64,000 nt of DNA from Bacillus glycinifermentans (lineage in GTDB: Bacteria; Bacillota; Bacilli; Bacillales; Bacillaceae): positions 124,001 through 188,000 of the forward strand of contig NZ_LECW02000022.1 in NCBI RefSeq assembly GCF_001042475.2, written 5' to 3'. The translations under genes and the position numbers were made by a program. The notes beneath the pieces were generated by a model, which saw only the letters and a list, made by a program, of their open reading frames with translations, was not told the DNA's origin and did no database searches. This document shows, in pieces, positions 40,329-50,142 of the stretch. Numbering within the stretch: the first letter of the stretch is position 1; every line of letters starts with the position of its first letter.

Positions 40329-41957
40329 TTGAAGAAGCGTTTGTCATTTATCAGTTTACTGCTTATGTTCACCCTCGTTTTGAGCGCTTGCGGTTTCAGC
40401 TCGAGCTCTGGAGACGGCGGCAAGAAAGACAGCAATGGAAAAGATACATTGAATGTCAATATTAAAACTGAACCGTTTTCATTGAATCCGGGCCTTGCAA
40501 ACGATACAGTTTCCGCAAACGTGTTTCGCCAGACGTTCGAAGGATTGACAACGATTGGCAAGGACGGAAAGCCGGTCAATGCGGCAGCTGAAAAGATCGA
40601 AATCAGCAAAGACCAGAAAACATATACGTTTACAATCCGGAAAGATGCCAAATGGTCAAACGGAGATCCTGTAACAGCCGGGGACTTTGAATATGCCTGG
40701 AAGTGGGCGCTTAACCCGAAAAACGAATCGCAATACGCCTACCAGCTTTACTACTTAAAAGGCGGTGAAGCGGCAAACACAGGCAAAGGAAAGATTGATG
40801 ATGTCGGCGTTAAAGCGGTCGATGACAAGACATTGAAGGTCGAGCTTGAAAAACCGACGCCGTACTTCACGGAACTTACCGCGTTTTACACTTACATGCC
40901 GGTCAATAAAAAAGTCGCTGAGAAACATCCGAAGTGGTATACGAAGGCTGATGAAAATTACGTTTCAAACGGACCTTTCAAAATGACGGCATGGAAGCAC
41001 AGCGGGAACATCGTACTGGAGAAAAACGACCAGTACTGGGATAAAGATTCCGTAAAACTGAAAAAGATTAACATGGCGATGGTCAACGACCCTAACACAG
41101 GCCTGAACATGTATAAAAAAGGCGAGATTGACTTTGTAGGACTGCCTCTTGACGAGATTCCGACGGATGCGATCCCAAGCCTTAAAAAAGAAGGCTTGAA
41201 CATTGATCCGTACGCAGGGGTGTACATTTATAAATTCAACACAGAATCTGCTCCGCTGAACAACGTCAACATCCGCAAAGCCTTGACATATGCGATCAAC
41301 CGCGAAGCGATCGTCAAAAACATCACACAGGCTGAGCAGATTCCGGCGACCGGATTCGTACCTCCGGCAGTCACAGGATTTGAGTCAAACAAACCATACT
41401 ACAAAGACCATGATGTTGCAAAAGCAAAAGAATATCTGAAAAAAGGCTTAAAAGAGCTGGGCCTTAAAAAGGCGTCAGATCTACCGAAAATCACGCTTTC
41501 TTACAACACGGATGAAGGTCATCAAAAAATCGCTCAAGCCGTCCAGGAAATGTGGAACAAGGATTTAGGCGTTAAAGTTGAATTGGGCAATGAAGAGTGG
41601 AACGTTTATATCGATAAGCTTCATTCAGGCAACTATCAAATCGGCCGATTGGGCTGGCTCGCCGACTTTAACGACGGCATGAACTTCCTTGAAACATACC
41701 GGGATAAAGAAGGCGGAAACAACGATACAAACTGGGAAAATGCGAAATATAAAGAGCTTCTCTCAAAAGCTTCAACCGAAACGGATGATCAAAAGCGCGT
41801 CGAGCTGATGAAACAAGCCGAAGGCATCCTGATGGATGAAATGCCGATCGCTCCGATCTACTTCTATACGATGCCTTACCTGCACGATAAGAGCTTAAAA
41901 GGCTTTGTTTTGACAGGTACAGGAGAGCTCTATTTCAAAACAGCGTATTTTGAATAA
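40329..41957 (+). CDS. oppA: Oligopeptide-binding lipoprotein OppA
   Basis: 542 aa with a TTG start behind ATAGGGGGG. Lipobox LSAC at about residues 17-20 (LVLSACGFSS). SBP type-5 domain: LNVNIKTEPFSLNPGL, VFRQTFEGLTTIGKDG, WSNGDPVTAGDFEYAWKWAL, VNIRKALTYAINREAIV. It binds 3-6-residue peptides in this family, including the Phr signalling peptides that Opp (Spo0K) imports for sporulation and competence. A strong hairpin follows before oppB. Confidence 0.95.
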   Translation: MKKRLSFISLLLMFTLVLSACGFSSSSGDGGKKDSNGKDTLNVNIKTEPFSLNPGLANDTVSANVFRQTFEGLTTIGKDGKPVNAAAEKIEISKDQKTYTFTIRKDAKWSNGDPVTAGDFEYAWKWALNPKNESQYAYQLYYLKGGEAANTGKGKIDDVGVKAVDDKTLKVELEKPTPYFTELTAFYTYMPVNKKVAEKHPKWYTKADENYVSNGPFKMTAWKHSGNIVLEKNDQYWDKDSVKLKKINMAMVNDPNTGLNMYKKGEIDFVGLPLDEIPTDAIPSLKKEGLNIDPYAGVYIYKFNTESAPLNNVNIRKALTYAINREAIVKNITQAEQIPATGFVPPAVTGFESNKPYYKDHDVAKAKEYLKKGLKELGLKKASDLPKITLSYNTDEGHQKIAQAVQEMWNKDLGVKVELGNEEWNVYIDKLHSGNYQIGRLGWLADFNDGMNFLETYRDKEGGNNDTNWENAKYKELLSKASTETDDQKRVELMKQAEGILMDEMPIAPIYFYTMPYLHDKSLKGFVLTGTGELYFKTAYFE

Positions 41958-41966
41958 AACTGCATT

Positions 41967-42012
41967 AAAAAGTATATGGGGGCTCTAAAGGATTTTTCCC
42001 CCATATACTTTT
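41967..42012 (+). terminator. Hairpin between oppA and oppB
   Basis: A 15-bp stem AAAAGTATATGGGGG/CCCCCATATACTTTT with a 16-base loop. It is followed by TATTTA rather than a clean T-run, so partial termination or 3'-end stabilisation of an oppA-only mRNA is likely. Confidence 0.75.
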
Positions 42013-42059
42013 ATTTATGATAAGAGTTTAATAGACTGAAAATTCGGAGGTGTGTAAAC

Positions 42060-42995
42060 ATGATTAAATTTTTAGGCCGTCGTCTCGTTTATATGCTGAT
42101 TTCTCTATGGGTGATTGTCACTGCTACCTTCTTCCTGATGAGATCGATACCTGGCGGACCATTTTCAGGCGAGAAGAAGCTTCCTCCTGCAATCGAAGCC
42201 AGCCTCAATTCATACTATGGTTTAGACCAGCCCCTCTTTAAACAATATCTCGACTATTTGGTGTCAGTAATGAAGTGGGATTTCGGGCCATCATTTAAAT
42301 ACAAAGGACAAACCGTGAACGAACTGATCAACTCCGGTTTCCCGATTTCTTTTACACTGGGAATGGAAGCGATTTGCCTTGCGCTTGCTTTCGGCGTGTT
42401 ATTTGGCGTTATCGCAGCGCTGAAGCGCAATCAATGGCAGGATTATACAGCGATGATTATCGCTGTCATCGGCATCTCTGTACCGAACTTTATCATGGCC
42501 GCGCTGTTGCAGTATGTACTGGCGATGAAGCTGGGCTGGTTCCCTGTCGCACAATGGGAATCATGGGGCCATACCGTTCTGCCGGCGATCGCCGTGTCAT
42601 CAATGCCGATGGCGTTTATCGCCCGGCTGACGCGTTCAAGCATGCTCGAAGTGCTTAGCAGCGATTACATACGTACGGCGAAGGCGAAAGGTCTTAGCAC
42701 TGCAGCCATTACCGTCAAGCATGCGATACGGAACGCGATCATGCCGGTTGTTACATATATGGGACCGATGGCAGCATCTATTTTGACAGGGACGTTTGTC
42801 GTTGAAAAAATCTTCGGCATACCGGGACTCGGCATGCACTTCGTCACAAGCATCACGAACCGCGATTATACGGTTATCATGGGCGTCACCGTGTTTTTCG
42901 GCGCGATCTTACTGCTTTGCGTCCTCATAGTTGATATTTTATACGGCTTAATCGATCCGCGCATCAAACTGTTTGGCGCTAAGAAAGGGGAGTAA
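42060..42995 (+). CDS. oppB: Oligopeptide ABC transporter permease OppB
   Basis: 311 aa. Six membrane segments: [19 protein letters not shown] at residues 9-27, four central and the last near 280-300 ([20 protein letters not shown]). Coupling motif [20 protein letters not shown] near 218-237. ATG follows CGGAGGTGT. Forms the channel with OppC. Confidence 0.94.
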   Translation: MIKFLGRRLVYMLISLWVIVTATFFLMRSIPGGPFSGEKKLPPAIEASLNSYYGLDQPLFKQYLDYLVSVMKWDFGPSFKYKGQTVNELINSGFPISFTLGMEAICLALAFGVLFGVIAALKRNQWQDYTAMIIAVIGISVPNFIMAALLQYVLAMKLGWFPVAQWESWGHTVLPAIAVSSMPMAFIARLTRSSMLEVLSSDYIRTAKAKGLSTAAITVKHAIRNAIMPVVTYMGPMAASILTGTFVVEKIFGIPGLGMHFVTSITNRDYTVIMGVTVFFGAILLLCVLIVDILYGLIDPRIKLFGAKKGE

Positions 42996-42999
42996 AAGG

Positions 43000-43917
43000 A
43001 TGCAGCAAATACCTAAAGACATGTTTGAACCTGCAGCTGTCGACCATAGCGAAGCGGAGAAAATCTCCAAGAAAAACCTTTCTTTTTGGACGGACGTGTT
43101 TTTGAGATTTAAAGAAAACAAGCTTGCGATGTGCGGCCTTATCGTTCTCATTCTCATCGCGCTGATGGCCATCTTTGCGCCGGTGTTTTCAAGCTTTCAT
43201 TATGATGAAACGAATTTGACCAATGCGAACAAACCGCCGAGCGGAGAGCACTGGTTTGGCACCGATGACCTCGGCAGGGACGTGTTTGTCCGCACATGGG
43301 TCGGAGCCCGCATCTCGCTGACAATCGGTCTTGCCGCCGCGCTGATCGACGTTTTGATCGGCGTCATCTGGGGTGCGATTTCAGGCATCAGAGGCGGACG
43401 CACTGACGAAATCATGATGAGAATCGCGGACATCTTATGGGCGATTCCTTCCTTATTGATGACGATCCTTCTTCTCGTCGTCATGGGAAAAGGGTTAATC
43501 ACGATGATCCTCGCAATGGTCATTACAGGATGGATCAATATGGCGAGAATCGTGCGCGGACAGGTGCTCCAGCTTAAAAATCAGGAATTCGTTCTCGCTT
43601 CAAGAACATTGGGTGCGAAAAACTCGCGCATCATCAGAAAACACCTGCTTCCAAACATTATGAGCCCGATTTTGGTGACGATGACATTGACCGTCCCTAC
43701 TGCGATTTTCTATGAAGCGTTCTTAAGCTATCTTGGCCTCGGCGTCCCGCAGCCGCTGGCAAGCTGGGGGACGATGGCGACAGACGGCGTGCAGGGCCTG
43801 GAATATTATCCTTGGCGTTTGTTCTTCCCGGCTACATTTATCTGCCTGACCATGTTTGCATTCAACGTTATCGGCGACGGATTGCGCGACGCTTTAGATC
43901 CGAAGCTGCGTAAATAA
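43000..43917 (+). CDS. oppC: Oligopeptide ABC transporter permease OppC
   Basis: 305 aa from the ATG at 43000 after GGGGAGTAAAAGG, which overlaps the oppB stop; a longer in-frame start inside oppB is rejected. N-terminal OppC_N helix (LAMCGLIVLILIALMAIFAP), loop GTDDLGRDVFVRTWVG, coupling motif LASRTLGAKNSRIIRKHLLPN, C-terminal [13 protein letters not shown]. Confidence 0.94.
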   Translation: MQQIPKDMFEPAAVDHSEAEKISKKNLSFWTDVFLRFKENKLAMCGLIVLILIALMAIFAPVFSSFHYDETNLTNANKPPSGEHWFGTDDLGRDVFVRTWVGARISLTIGLAAALIDVLIGVIWGAISGIRGGRTDEIMMRIADILWAIPSLLMTILLLVVMGKGLITMILAMVITGWINMARIVRGQVLQLKNQEFVLASRTLGAKNSRIIRKHLLPNIMSPILVTMTLTVPTAIFYEAFLSYLGLGVPQPLASWGTMATDGVQGLEYYPWRLFFPATFICLTMFAFNVIGDGLRDALDPKLRK

Positions 43918-43930
43918 AGGAGTGAGAAAG

Positions 43931-44998
43931 ATGAAACACTTACTTGAGGTGAAAGATTTAGCCATTTCTTTTAAAACATACGCCGGAGAAGTCCAGGCCA
44001 TCCGCGGTGTCAACTTTCACGTTGACAAAGGGGAGACGCTTGCGATCGTCGGGGAATCCGGATCTGGAAAAAGCGTCACTTCACAGGCGATCATGAAGCT
44101 GATACCGATGCCTCCGGGCTATTTTAAGAGCGGACAGATTTTATTTGACGGACAGGATTTGGTGCCGAAATCGGAAAAAGAGATGCAGTCGATCCGCGGC
44201 AAAGAGATCGGCATGATCTTTCAAGACCCGATGACATCGTTGAATCCGACGATGAAAGTCGGCCGCCAGATAACAGAGGTTTTGTTTAAACACGAGAATA
44301 TTTCCAAGGAAGATGCGAATAAACGTGCGGTAGAACTGCTCAGCCTTGTCGGAATTCCGATGCCTGAACGCCGCGTAAATCAATATCCGCACGAATTCAG
44401 CGGGGGAATGAGGCAGCGGGTCGTCATCGCGATGGCGCTTGCCGCCAACCCGAAGCTGCTGATCGCGGACGAACCGACGACCGCCCTTGATGTGACCATT
44501 CAGGCGCAAATTTTGGAACTGATGAAAGAATTGCAGAAAAAGATCGAAACATCGATCATTTTTATCACCCACGATCTCGGCGTCGTCGCCAACGTGGCCG
44601 ACCGGGTAGCCGTTATGTATGCCGGACAGATCGTCGAGATTGGAACGGTTGACGAAATTTTCTACAATCCGAAGCATCCTTATACATGGGGTCTTTTAGC
44701 TTCAATGCCGAGCCTTGACAATGACGGGGATGAAGAATTGATGGCGATACCGGGATCTCCGCCTGATCTGACGAATCCGCCGAAAGGCGACGCGTTTGCA
44801 TTAAGAAGTCCGTATGCGATGAAAATCGATTTTGAACAGGAACCGCCGATGTTTAAAGTATCTGATACGCATTATGTGAAATCGTGGCTCCTGCATCCGG
44901 ATGCGCCAAAGGTTGAACCGCCTGCGGCTGTTAAAAGCAAAATGCGGGAGTTTAAAAATCAATACGTAAAACCGGTTCAAGTGAAAGAAGGTGAATGA
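43931..44998 (+). CDS. oppD: Oligopeptide ABC transporter ATP-binding protein OppD
   Basis: 355 aa from the ATG at 43931, preceded by AAAGGAG that would overlap the alternative GTG at 43922. Walker A GESGSGKS, signature [12 protein letters not shown], Walker [14 protein letters not shown]-loop ITHDLG. The C-terminal domain is long (about 90 residues, including DTHYVKSWLLHPDAPKVEPP) and lacks the cysteine cluster seen in AppD. Confidence 0.94.
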   Translation: MKHLLEVKDLAISFKTYAGEVQAIRGVNFHVDKGETLAIVGESGSGKSVTSQAIMKLIPMPPGYFKSGQILFDGQDLVPKSEKEMQSIRGKEIGMIFQDPMTSLNPTMKVGRQITEVLFKHENISKEDANKRAVELLSLVGIPMPERRVNQYPHEFSGGMRQRVVIAMALAANPKLLIADEPTTALDVTIQAQILELMKELQKKIETSIIFITHDLGVVANVADRVAVMYAGQIVEIGTVDEIFYNPKHPYTWGLLASMPSLDNDGDEELMAIPGSPPDLTNPPKGDAFALRSPYAMKIDFEQEPPMFKVSDTHYVKSWLLHPDAPKVEPPAAVKSKMREFKNQYVKPVQVKEGE

Positions 44999-44999
44999 T

Positions 45000-45923
45000 A
45001 TGGCAGAAAAACTGCTCGAAATCAAGAACTTAAAACAGCACTTCTCAACGCCCAAAGGAACGGTAAAGGCTGTCGACGGAATCACGTTCGACATCTACAA
45101 AGGGGAAACGCTCGGCCTTGTCGGAGAATCCGGCTGCGGAAAGTCGACGACAGGACGGACGATCATCAGGTTATATGAAGCGACTTCGGGTGAGGTGCTG
45201 TTTAAAGGAAAGAATGTGCACGGCAAAAAATCCGCCAAAGATCTTCTCGAGTTCAACCGGAAAATGCAAATGATCTTTCAGGACCCGTATGCTTCATTAA
45301 ATCCGCGGATGACGGTGGCCGATATCGTCGCCGAAGGGATCGACATTCACGGCTTGGCAAAAACGAAGCAGGAGCGCCTTGCAAGGGTTCACGAGCTTTT
45401 GAAGCTGGTCGGCTTGAATGAAGAGCACGCCAACCGCTATCCGCACGAATTTTCCGGCGGTCAGCGGCAGCGGATCGGCATCGCAAGAGCGCTTGCTGTT
45501 GAACCTGAATTCATCATTGCCGATGAGCCGATCTCCGCGCTTGACGTGTCCATCCAGGCTCAGGTCGTCAACTTGATGAAGGATCTGCAAAAGGAGAGAG
45601 GATTGACATATTTATTCATCGCCCACGATTTATCGATGGTGAAATACATCAGCGACCGGATCGGCGTCATGTATTTCGGAAAGCTGGTTGAACTTGCGGC
45701 AGCCGAGGAATTATACGAAAATCCGCTTCATCCTTATACACAGTCGCTGCTTTCTGCGATTCCTCTTCCGGACCCGGATTATGAGCGCACACGGGTGAGA
45801 AAAACGTATGATCCATCCGTTCACAAGCTGAAAGACGGTGAACAGATGGAGCTTCGCGAAGTGAAGCCTGGGCATTTTGTAATGTGTTCCGAGGAAGAAT
45901 TTGCAGCGTATCAGTCCAAATAA
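45000..45923 (+). CDS. oppF: Oligopeptide ABC transporter ATP-binding protein OppF
   Basis: 307 aa, starting at the ATG one base after the oppD stop codon (GAAGGTGA upstream lies in oppD). Walker [10 protein letters not shown], signature [15 protein letters not shown], Walker B FIIADEPISALDVS, H-loop IAHDLS. Last gene of oppABCDF. Confidence 0.94.
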   Translation: MAEKLLEIKNLKQHFSTPKGTVKAVDGITFDIYKGETLGLVGESGCGKSTTGRTIIRLYEATSGEVLFKGKNVHGKKSAKDLLEFNRKMQMIFQDPYASLNPRMTVADIVAEGIDIHGLAKTKQERLARVHELLKLVGLNEEHANRYPHEFSGGQRQRIGIARALAVEPEFIIADEPISALDVSIQAQVVNLMKDLQKERGLTYLFIAHDLSMVKYISDRIGVMYFGKLVELAAAEELYENPLHPYTQSLLSAIPLPDPDYERTRVRKTYDPSVHKLKDGEQMELREVKPGHFVMCSEEEFAAYQSK

Positions 45924-45932
45924 AAGCTTACG

Positions 45933-45962
45933 AGACAGCCGCGCAGGCTGTCTTCTTTTTTG
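45933..45962 (+). terminator. opp operon terminator
   Basis: AGACAGCC/GGCTGTCT with a five-base loop and a T-rich tail. Confidence 0.88.
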
Positions 45963-46113
45963 TAAAAAAAACTGAAACTTTCGGGCCGAACATCCGTCTT
46001 AGTATATGTAAGCGCAACATGCTGCTTTGCTCCAGGAGGTTTGTTTAATTTTATGAGAAAGCGGGTATATCTAAGGTGTGAATCATAAAAGAACAGCCAT
46101 AAGGAGTAGATGA

Positions 46114-46692
46114 ATGAACTGGTATGAGAAGCTCAGCGAGTATTTTACCGTTGAAGAAATGAAGTCGAAAGAGCATATGGAAGCATTATTAAAGGAACGA
46201 GACGACATATACCATAAAGAAGAAGGCAGGCATCACGTTTTGATGTATGCCGAGTTTGATTCCTTTATTTTCATTGACTATTTATTCGTTTCAAAGGATG
46301 CAAGGGGCCAGGGGCTCGGTTCAAAACTGATAGAGGCTCTTAAAAAGAAAAACAAACCGATCCTTCTTGAGGTCGAACCCGTTGATGAAGATGATGCTGA
46401 TACGGCGAAGCGGCTCAAATTTTATCAAAAGGAAAACTTTAAACACGCTGAGTCAGTCGGCTACCGGCGCCGGTCTTTGGCTACCGGCAAAGTAAACAAA
46501 ATGGAGATCCTCTACTGGTCTCCGAAATCAAACACAGAAGAAGAAGTATTTGAAGCCATGAAAAAAACGTACGAAAAGATCCATACATACAAAGACGAAA
46601 AATGGTATGGAGAATCGTTCGAACACGTTGATGATGTCCTAAAGATCATTGACGAGGAAAAGCAGAAAAACATTTTCGATGAATTAAACTAA
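46114..46692 (+). CDS. yjbC: GNAT family N-acetyltransferase YjbC
   Basis: 192 aa. Acetyl-CoA-binding pattern DYLFVSKDARGQGLGSKLIEAL at about residues 55-76 (R/QxxGxG/A motif), preceded by HHVLMYAEFDSFIFI and followed by ILLEVEPVDE...KRLKFYQKENF. The C-terminal 55 residues form a charged extension. In B. subtilis yjbC-spxA are partly co-transcribed; here 176 bases separate them. ATG after AAGGAG. Substrate unknown. Confidence 0.85.
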   Translation: MNWYEKLSEYFTVEEMKSKEHMEALLKERDDIYHKEEGRHHVLMYAEFDSFIFIDYLFVSKDARGQGLGSKLIEALKKKNKPILLEVEPVDEDDADTAKRLKFYQKENFKHAESVGYRRRSLATGKVNKMEILYWSPKSNTEEEVFEAMKKTYEKIHTYKDEKWYGESFEHVDDVLKIIDEEKQKNIFDELN

Positions 46693-46759
46693 ATGAGAAT
46701 GAAATCCGGCTAAAAAAAGAAATGTCGCAGGATTGTCAAAAAATTTCTATTGCACACTG

Positions 46760-46798
46760 TTCACACTTACTTTTTTATAGTATAATACTCTATAAAGA
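46760..46798 (+). promoter_or_regulatory. spxA upstream promoter region
   Basis: TATAAT at 46781-46786 preceded by TTCACA (46760-46765) with a short 15-base spacer. The segment TATAGTATAATACTCTATAA is an imperfect AT dyad over the start site, where B. subtilis spx is controlled by PerR and YodB. I cannot identify a full PerR box. Confidence 0.45.
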
Positions 46799-46868
46799 TT
46801 ACTTCTTTAGAGTTATTTCAATTTAAGAATAAGCTGATTTCATTCTACTTTCCAAGGAGTGAAGAATT

Positions 46869-47264
46869 ATGGTTACATTATATACATCACCAAGCTGTAC
46901 GTCTTGCAGAAAGGCGCGCGCATGGCTGGAAGAGCACGATATCCCGTTTCAAGAAAGAAATATTTTTTCAGAGCCGTTATCAATTGATGAAATAAAAGAA
47001 ATTTTGCGGATGACGGAAGACGGAACAGACGAGATCATTTCAACCCGTTCCAAAGTATTCCAAAAGCTGAACGTCAACCTTGAAACGATGCCGCTTCAAG
47101 AGCTGTATCAGCTGATCAATGAACATCCCGGCCTCTTGCGCCGTCCGATTATCATCGACGAAAAACGCTTGCAAGTCGGATACAACGAAGATGAAATCCG
47201 TCGTTTCCTTCCGCGCAAAGTCCGTACGTTCCAATTAAGAGAAGCACAGCGTCTGGCAAACTAA
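46869..47264 (+). CDS. spxA: Transcriptional regulator Spx
   Basis: 131 aa, ArsC-like fold. The redox switch CTSC is at Cys10-Cys13. Spx binds the alpha subunit of RNA polymerase during disulfide stress, turning on thiol-homeostasis genes. Its C-terminus (REAQRLAN) ends in the residues recognised for ClpXP degradation. The genes for MecA and the Spx adaptor SpxH are 1 and 6 kb away. RBS AAGGAGTGA. Confidence 0.97.
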   Translation: MVTLYTSPSCTSCRKARAWLEEHDIPFQERNIFSEPLSIDEIKEILRMTEDGTDEIISTRSKVFQKLNVNLETMPLQELYQLINEHPGLLRRPIIIDEKRLQVGYNEDEIRRFLPRKVRTFQLREAQRLAN

Positions 47265-47285
47265 GGCCGGCCTGAGTGAAATGAA

Positions 47286-47314
47286 AGAAGGCTGAATCAT
47301 TCAGCCTTCTTTTT
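47286..47314. terminator. Bidirectional terminator between spxA and yjbE
   Basis: AGAAGGCTGA/TCAGCCTTCT with T-rich flanks on both strands. Confidence 0.9.
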
Positions 47315-47975
47315 AATGCTTTTCAATCGTCTGTTCGTAATAAATGCTGGCCAAAATGACAAAAATAACCGCAAGGACTGGAAACAGCATTTCAAGCGTA
47401 CTGTGTCTGGCCATAAAGGATGACAGTTCCTGCTCCCTGACGATCATTTCACCGCCGGTGTATGCAAGGAGCCCGCTCCCTGCGTAGATGAGAAGCGGAA
47501 ATTTGGAAAGAGCGGCCTGGATGAGCCTGCTGCCCCAAATGATGACCGGCACCGAAACCGCCAGGCCGATGACGACGAGCGTCAGGCGGCCTTGTGATGC
47601 GCCTGCCACAGCAATCACATTGTCAAGCGACATGAATAAATCGGCGATCACAATAATCCGAATCGCCTTCCACAAGGATGTCCCGCCTTTGACATGCTGG
47701 GCTTCCTTTTTTTCGATCAGAAGCTGATATCCTAAATACAGAAGGAAGATTCCTCCGATAAATTGCAGGTAAGGAACCGCAAGAAGATAAACCGCCAGAG
47801 TGGTCAGCATGATCCTCATCAAAATGGCAATGCCCGTGCCGATGATGATTGCTTTTTGCCTTTGCCGGGGAGGCAAACTCCGGCTCGCCATTGCAATGAC
47901 GACCGCATTGTCGCCGCCGAGAATAAGGTCGATTCCGATGATGACAACAAACGGCATCAGTAATTCTTGTTCCAT
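47313..47975 (-). CDS. yjbE: TerC family membrane protein YjbE
   Basis: 220 aa from the ATG at 47975, after GAGGTG; eight more codons upstream lack a ribosome-binding site. About seven membrane segments. The two conserved acidic motifs of TerC proteins are present: GIDLILGGDNAVVIA near residue 17 and DLFMSLDNVIAVAGA near residue 124. TerC proteins such as YjbE and YkoY export manganese, in part to load secreted Mn-dependent enzymes. No yybP-ykoY riboswitch is seen upstream. Confidence 0.88.
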   Translation of the reverse strand: MEQELLMPFVVIIGIDLILGGDNAVVIAMASRSLPPRQRQKAIIIGTGIAILMRIMLTTLAVYLLAVPYLQFIGGIFLLYLGYQLLIEKKEAQHVKGGTSLWKAIRIIVIADLFMSLDNVIAVAGASQGRLTLVVIGLAVSVPVIIWGSRLIQAALSKFPLLIYAGSGLLAYTGGEMIVREQELSSFMARHSTLEMLFPVLAVIFVILASIYYEQTIEKH

Positions 47976-48233
47976 CAACTGGCACCTCGCTTTTTGCACC
48001 TCGCGTCATTTACTGCTTGTACAGCTAATATATGAGGCTCATTCAAAATTATGTTAAGCCCGGCAGCAATGCGTTTTTATTTCTTTTGCATCTTTTTTAT
48101 CATAAAATAGAAATGAAAGATTGATCCTGCATAAGGTTAAGAAGTGGACGTAATGGGTAAAGTGTAGTAAAGTACAATTAATTGGGAGCTTAGTTATCCC
48201 TTCAACATCTTACAAAGAAGGGAAGGTTGGCAA

Positions 48234-48872
48234 ATGGAAATCGAAAGAATAAATGAACATACGGTTAAGTTTTATATTTCCTACGGTGATATAGAAGACC
48301 GGGGGTTTGACAGAGAAGAAATCTGGTACAATCGCGAACGCAGTGAAGAGCTGTTTTGGGAAATGATGGACGAAGTGCACGAAGAAGAAGAATTTGCCGT
48401 TGAAGGCCCCCTTTGGATTCAAGTGCAGGCCCTTGACAAGGGATTGGAAATCATTGTGACGAAAGCTCAGCTTTCCAAAGACGGCCAAAAGCTTGAACTG
48501 CCGATTCCTGAAGATAAAAAGCATGACCCAGCAGAGGAGACGCTCGACGCATTGCTGGAAGATTTTCATAAAGAAGAACAAACCGAGGAGCAGAAACTTC
48601 AGTTTGTGTTAAGGTTTAACGATTTTGAGGATGTCATCTCATTATCAAAAGTGACCATCAGCGGCTGTCAAACGTCTTTATATACTCACGAAAACCGCTA
48701 TTATTTATTCGTGGATTTCAACGAAATGCCTGATAAAGAGATTGAAAATCAGCTGAGCATTTTGCTTGAATACGCATCAGAATCTAAGATGACGATTCAT
48801 ATGCTGAAGGAGTACGGAACGCTGATTACAGCGGATCATGCTCTTGATACGATAAACAAATACTTTTCATAA
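48234..48872 (+). CDS. mecA: Adaptor protein MecA
   Basis: 212 aa. N-terminal ComK/ComS-binding region (MEIERINEHTVKFYISYGDIEDRGF), acidic linker (about 85-115), and C-terminal ClpC-binding domain (LQFVLRFNDFEDVISLSK to TINKYFS). It delivers ComK to ClpCP and represses competence; it also affects Spx and Spo0A. RBS GAAGGGAAGG. Confidence 0.96.
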   Translation: MEIERINEHTVKFYISYGDIEDRGFDREEIWYNRERSEELFWEMMDEVHEEEEFAVEGPLWIQVQALDKGLEIIVTKAQLSKDGQKLELPIPEDKKHDPAEETLDALLEDFHKEEQTEEQKLQFVLRFNDFEDVISLSKVTISGCQTSLYTHENRYYLFVDFNEMPDKEIENQLSILLEYASESKMTIHMLKEYGTLITADHALDTINKYFS

Positions 48873-48907
48873 AAAAAGCCGATTTCTTTTCGAAATCGGT
48901 TTTTTTG
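48871..48907 (+). terminator. mecA terminator
   Basis: AAAAAAAGCCGATTTC/GAAATCGGTTTTTTT with a five-base loop. Confidence 0.9.
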
Positions 48908-48993
48908 TGTTATAAAATCCTTTTTTCTCAAGAAGAAAAGGAGACGGTGCAAAATGCGTGGAATAGTTACGGTACAGAAAGGAGAGAGACAAT

Positions 48994-50142
48994 GTGTTCA
49001 GCGCGATGATCGAAGGAGGTCATCTGATTTGTTTGGCAGATGGATACAAAGCTGATGAACTCAAACGAATAAGAAAGGAACATGTATTTTATTGCCCGGC
49101 CTGCCGCCAGCAGCTTGATCTCAAAGTCGGCGATATCAGGCTCCATCATTTTGCACATAAGCCGGATTCGGTGTGCCCTGTCCCCCATGAACCGGAAAGC
49201 CGTTATCATTTAAAAGGAAAACAGCTTCTTTACGAGTGGTTTAAGAAAGAGGGACTAAGCCCCGTTGTCGAACCGTATTTGAAACAGATCAGACAGAGGC
49301 CTGATTTGCTCGTGGACGGAGGGGAGCGCAAAATTGCCGTGGAGTTTCAGTGCGCCAATCTCAATAATACGGAGTATCGGCAACGATCGGCCGGTTTTCT
49401 GTCATTGGGCATTGACCCGTTTTGGATCATTGGCGGGAATCGGTTAAAGCGTTTATCAAACGGCTTTTTTCAGCTTTCCGGCTTCCATTGGCAGTTCAGC
49501 AAAGGAGATGTGATGCCCCCCAGGCTCGTATTTTTTTGCCCCGACCAAAAAGCCTTTCTCATCCTTGAGCATTTGATTCCGTTTTTGACAAATAAGACGT
49601 CTGCATCCATGCGGTTTCTTCCCCTGCAGCAAACAAAGCTGTACGGATTGATATCTTTAAAAAGTCGTTCTCCTCTTCAGTTTAATGGCTGGAAAAGGAA
49701 CGTCCTCAGCTTTCGGACTATACCCCGGCGCTTTTTATCTAAAGAGTCAAAACAGATAGCTGCTCTGTTTTATGAAAGATTTCACATCCCACTTCCTCTT
49801 TTCCCGTCAGAAGTATTTCTCCCCGTATCTTCAGGCTATATTTTTGTCCAACCCGTTTATGTGTGGCAAGGCTACCTGTATTTGTTTTTCATGAAGCGCC
49901 CTTCCTTTCGCCTCCAATCAGCCGTCGCATATACGAATCAGCTGATCCGGAGCAATCGCCTGAAGCTGAGGTGGAATAAGCGTGAGAAAGCGGCGGACGC
50001 CGTCGGTGAATATGTCCGGTTATTGCATGAAAAAGGTTTTTTCATTAAAGAAAAAGACGTGTATTTTCCGCGCTGGCCGGCGCCTGCCGAGCAGCGGCTT
50101 GAGGAGCTGCTGAAGAGGGATGCCCGCTATTTTTCCGAATGA
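48994..50142 (+). CDS. coiA: Competence protein CoiA
   Basis: 382 aa from a GTG at 48994 after AAAGGAGAG; the ATG two bases upstream is out of frame. N-terminal part has a zinc-like CPAC in HVFYCPACRQQLDL plus DIRLHHFAHK; the middle (about 75-150) is nuclease-like (RPDLLVDGGERKIAVEFQCANL, reminiscent of a PD-(D/E)xK core with D, E and Q). CoiA is required for DNA processing in transformation and is ComK-controlled in B. subtilis. It overlaps the pepF frame by four bases at the far upstream end. Confidence 0.88.
   Translation: MFSAMIEGGHLICLADGYKADELKRIRKEHVFYCPACRQQLDLKVGDIRLHHFAHKPDSVCPVPHEPESRYHLKGKQLLYEWFKKEGLSPVVEPYLKQIRQRPDLLVDGGERKIAVEFQCANLNNTEYRQRSAGFLSLGIDPFWIIGGNRLKRLSNGFFQLSGFHWQFSKGDVMPPRLVFFCPDQKAFLILEHLIPFLTNKTSASMRFLPLQQTKLYGLISLKSRSPLQFNGWKRNVLSFRTIPRRFLSKESKQIAALFYERFHIPLPLFPSEVFLPVSSGYIFVQPVYVWQGYLYLFFMKRPSFRLQSAVAYTNQLIRSNRLKLRWNKREKAADAVGEYVRLLHEKGFFIKEKDVYFPRWPAPAEQRLEELLKRDARYFSE

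Noticed and set aside
46776-46798. A full PerR box in front of spxA
   Set aside because: The dyad TATAGTATAATACTCTATAA differs from the TTATAAT-N-ATTATAA consensus at several places, so only a weak regulatory note is given.
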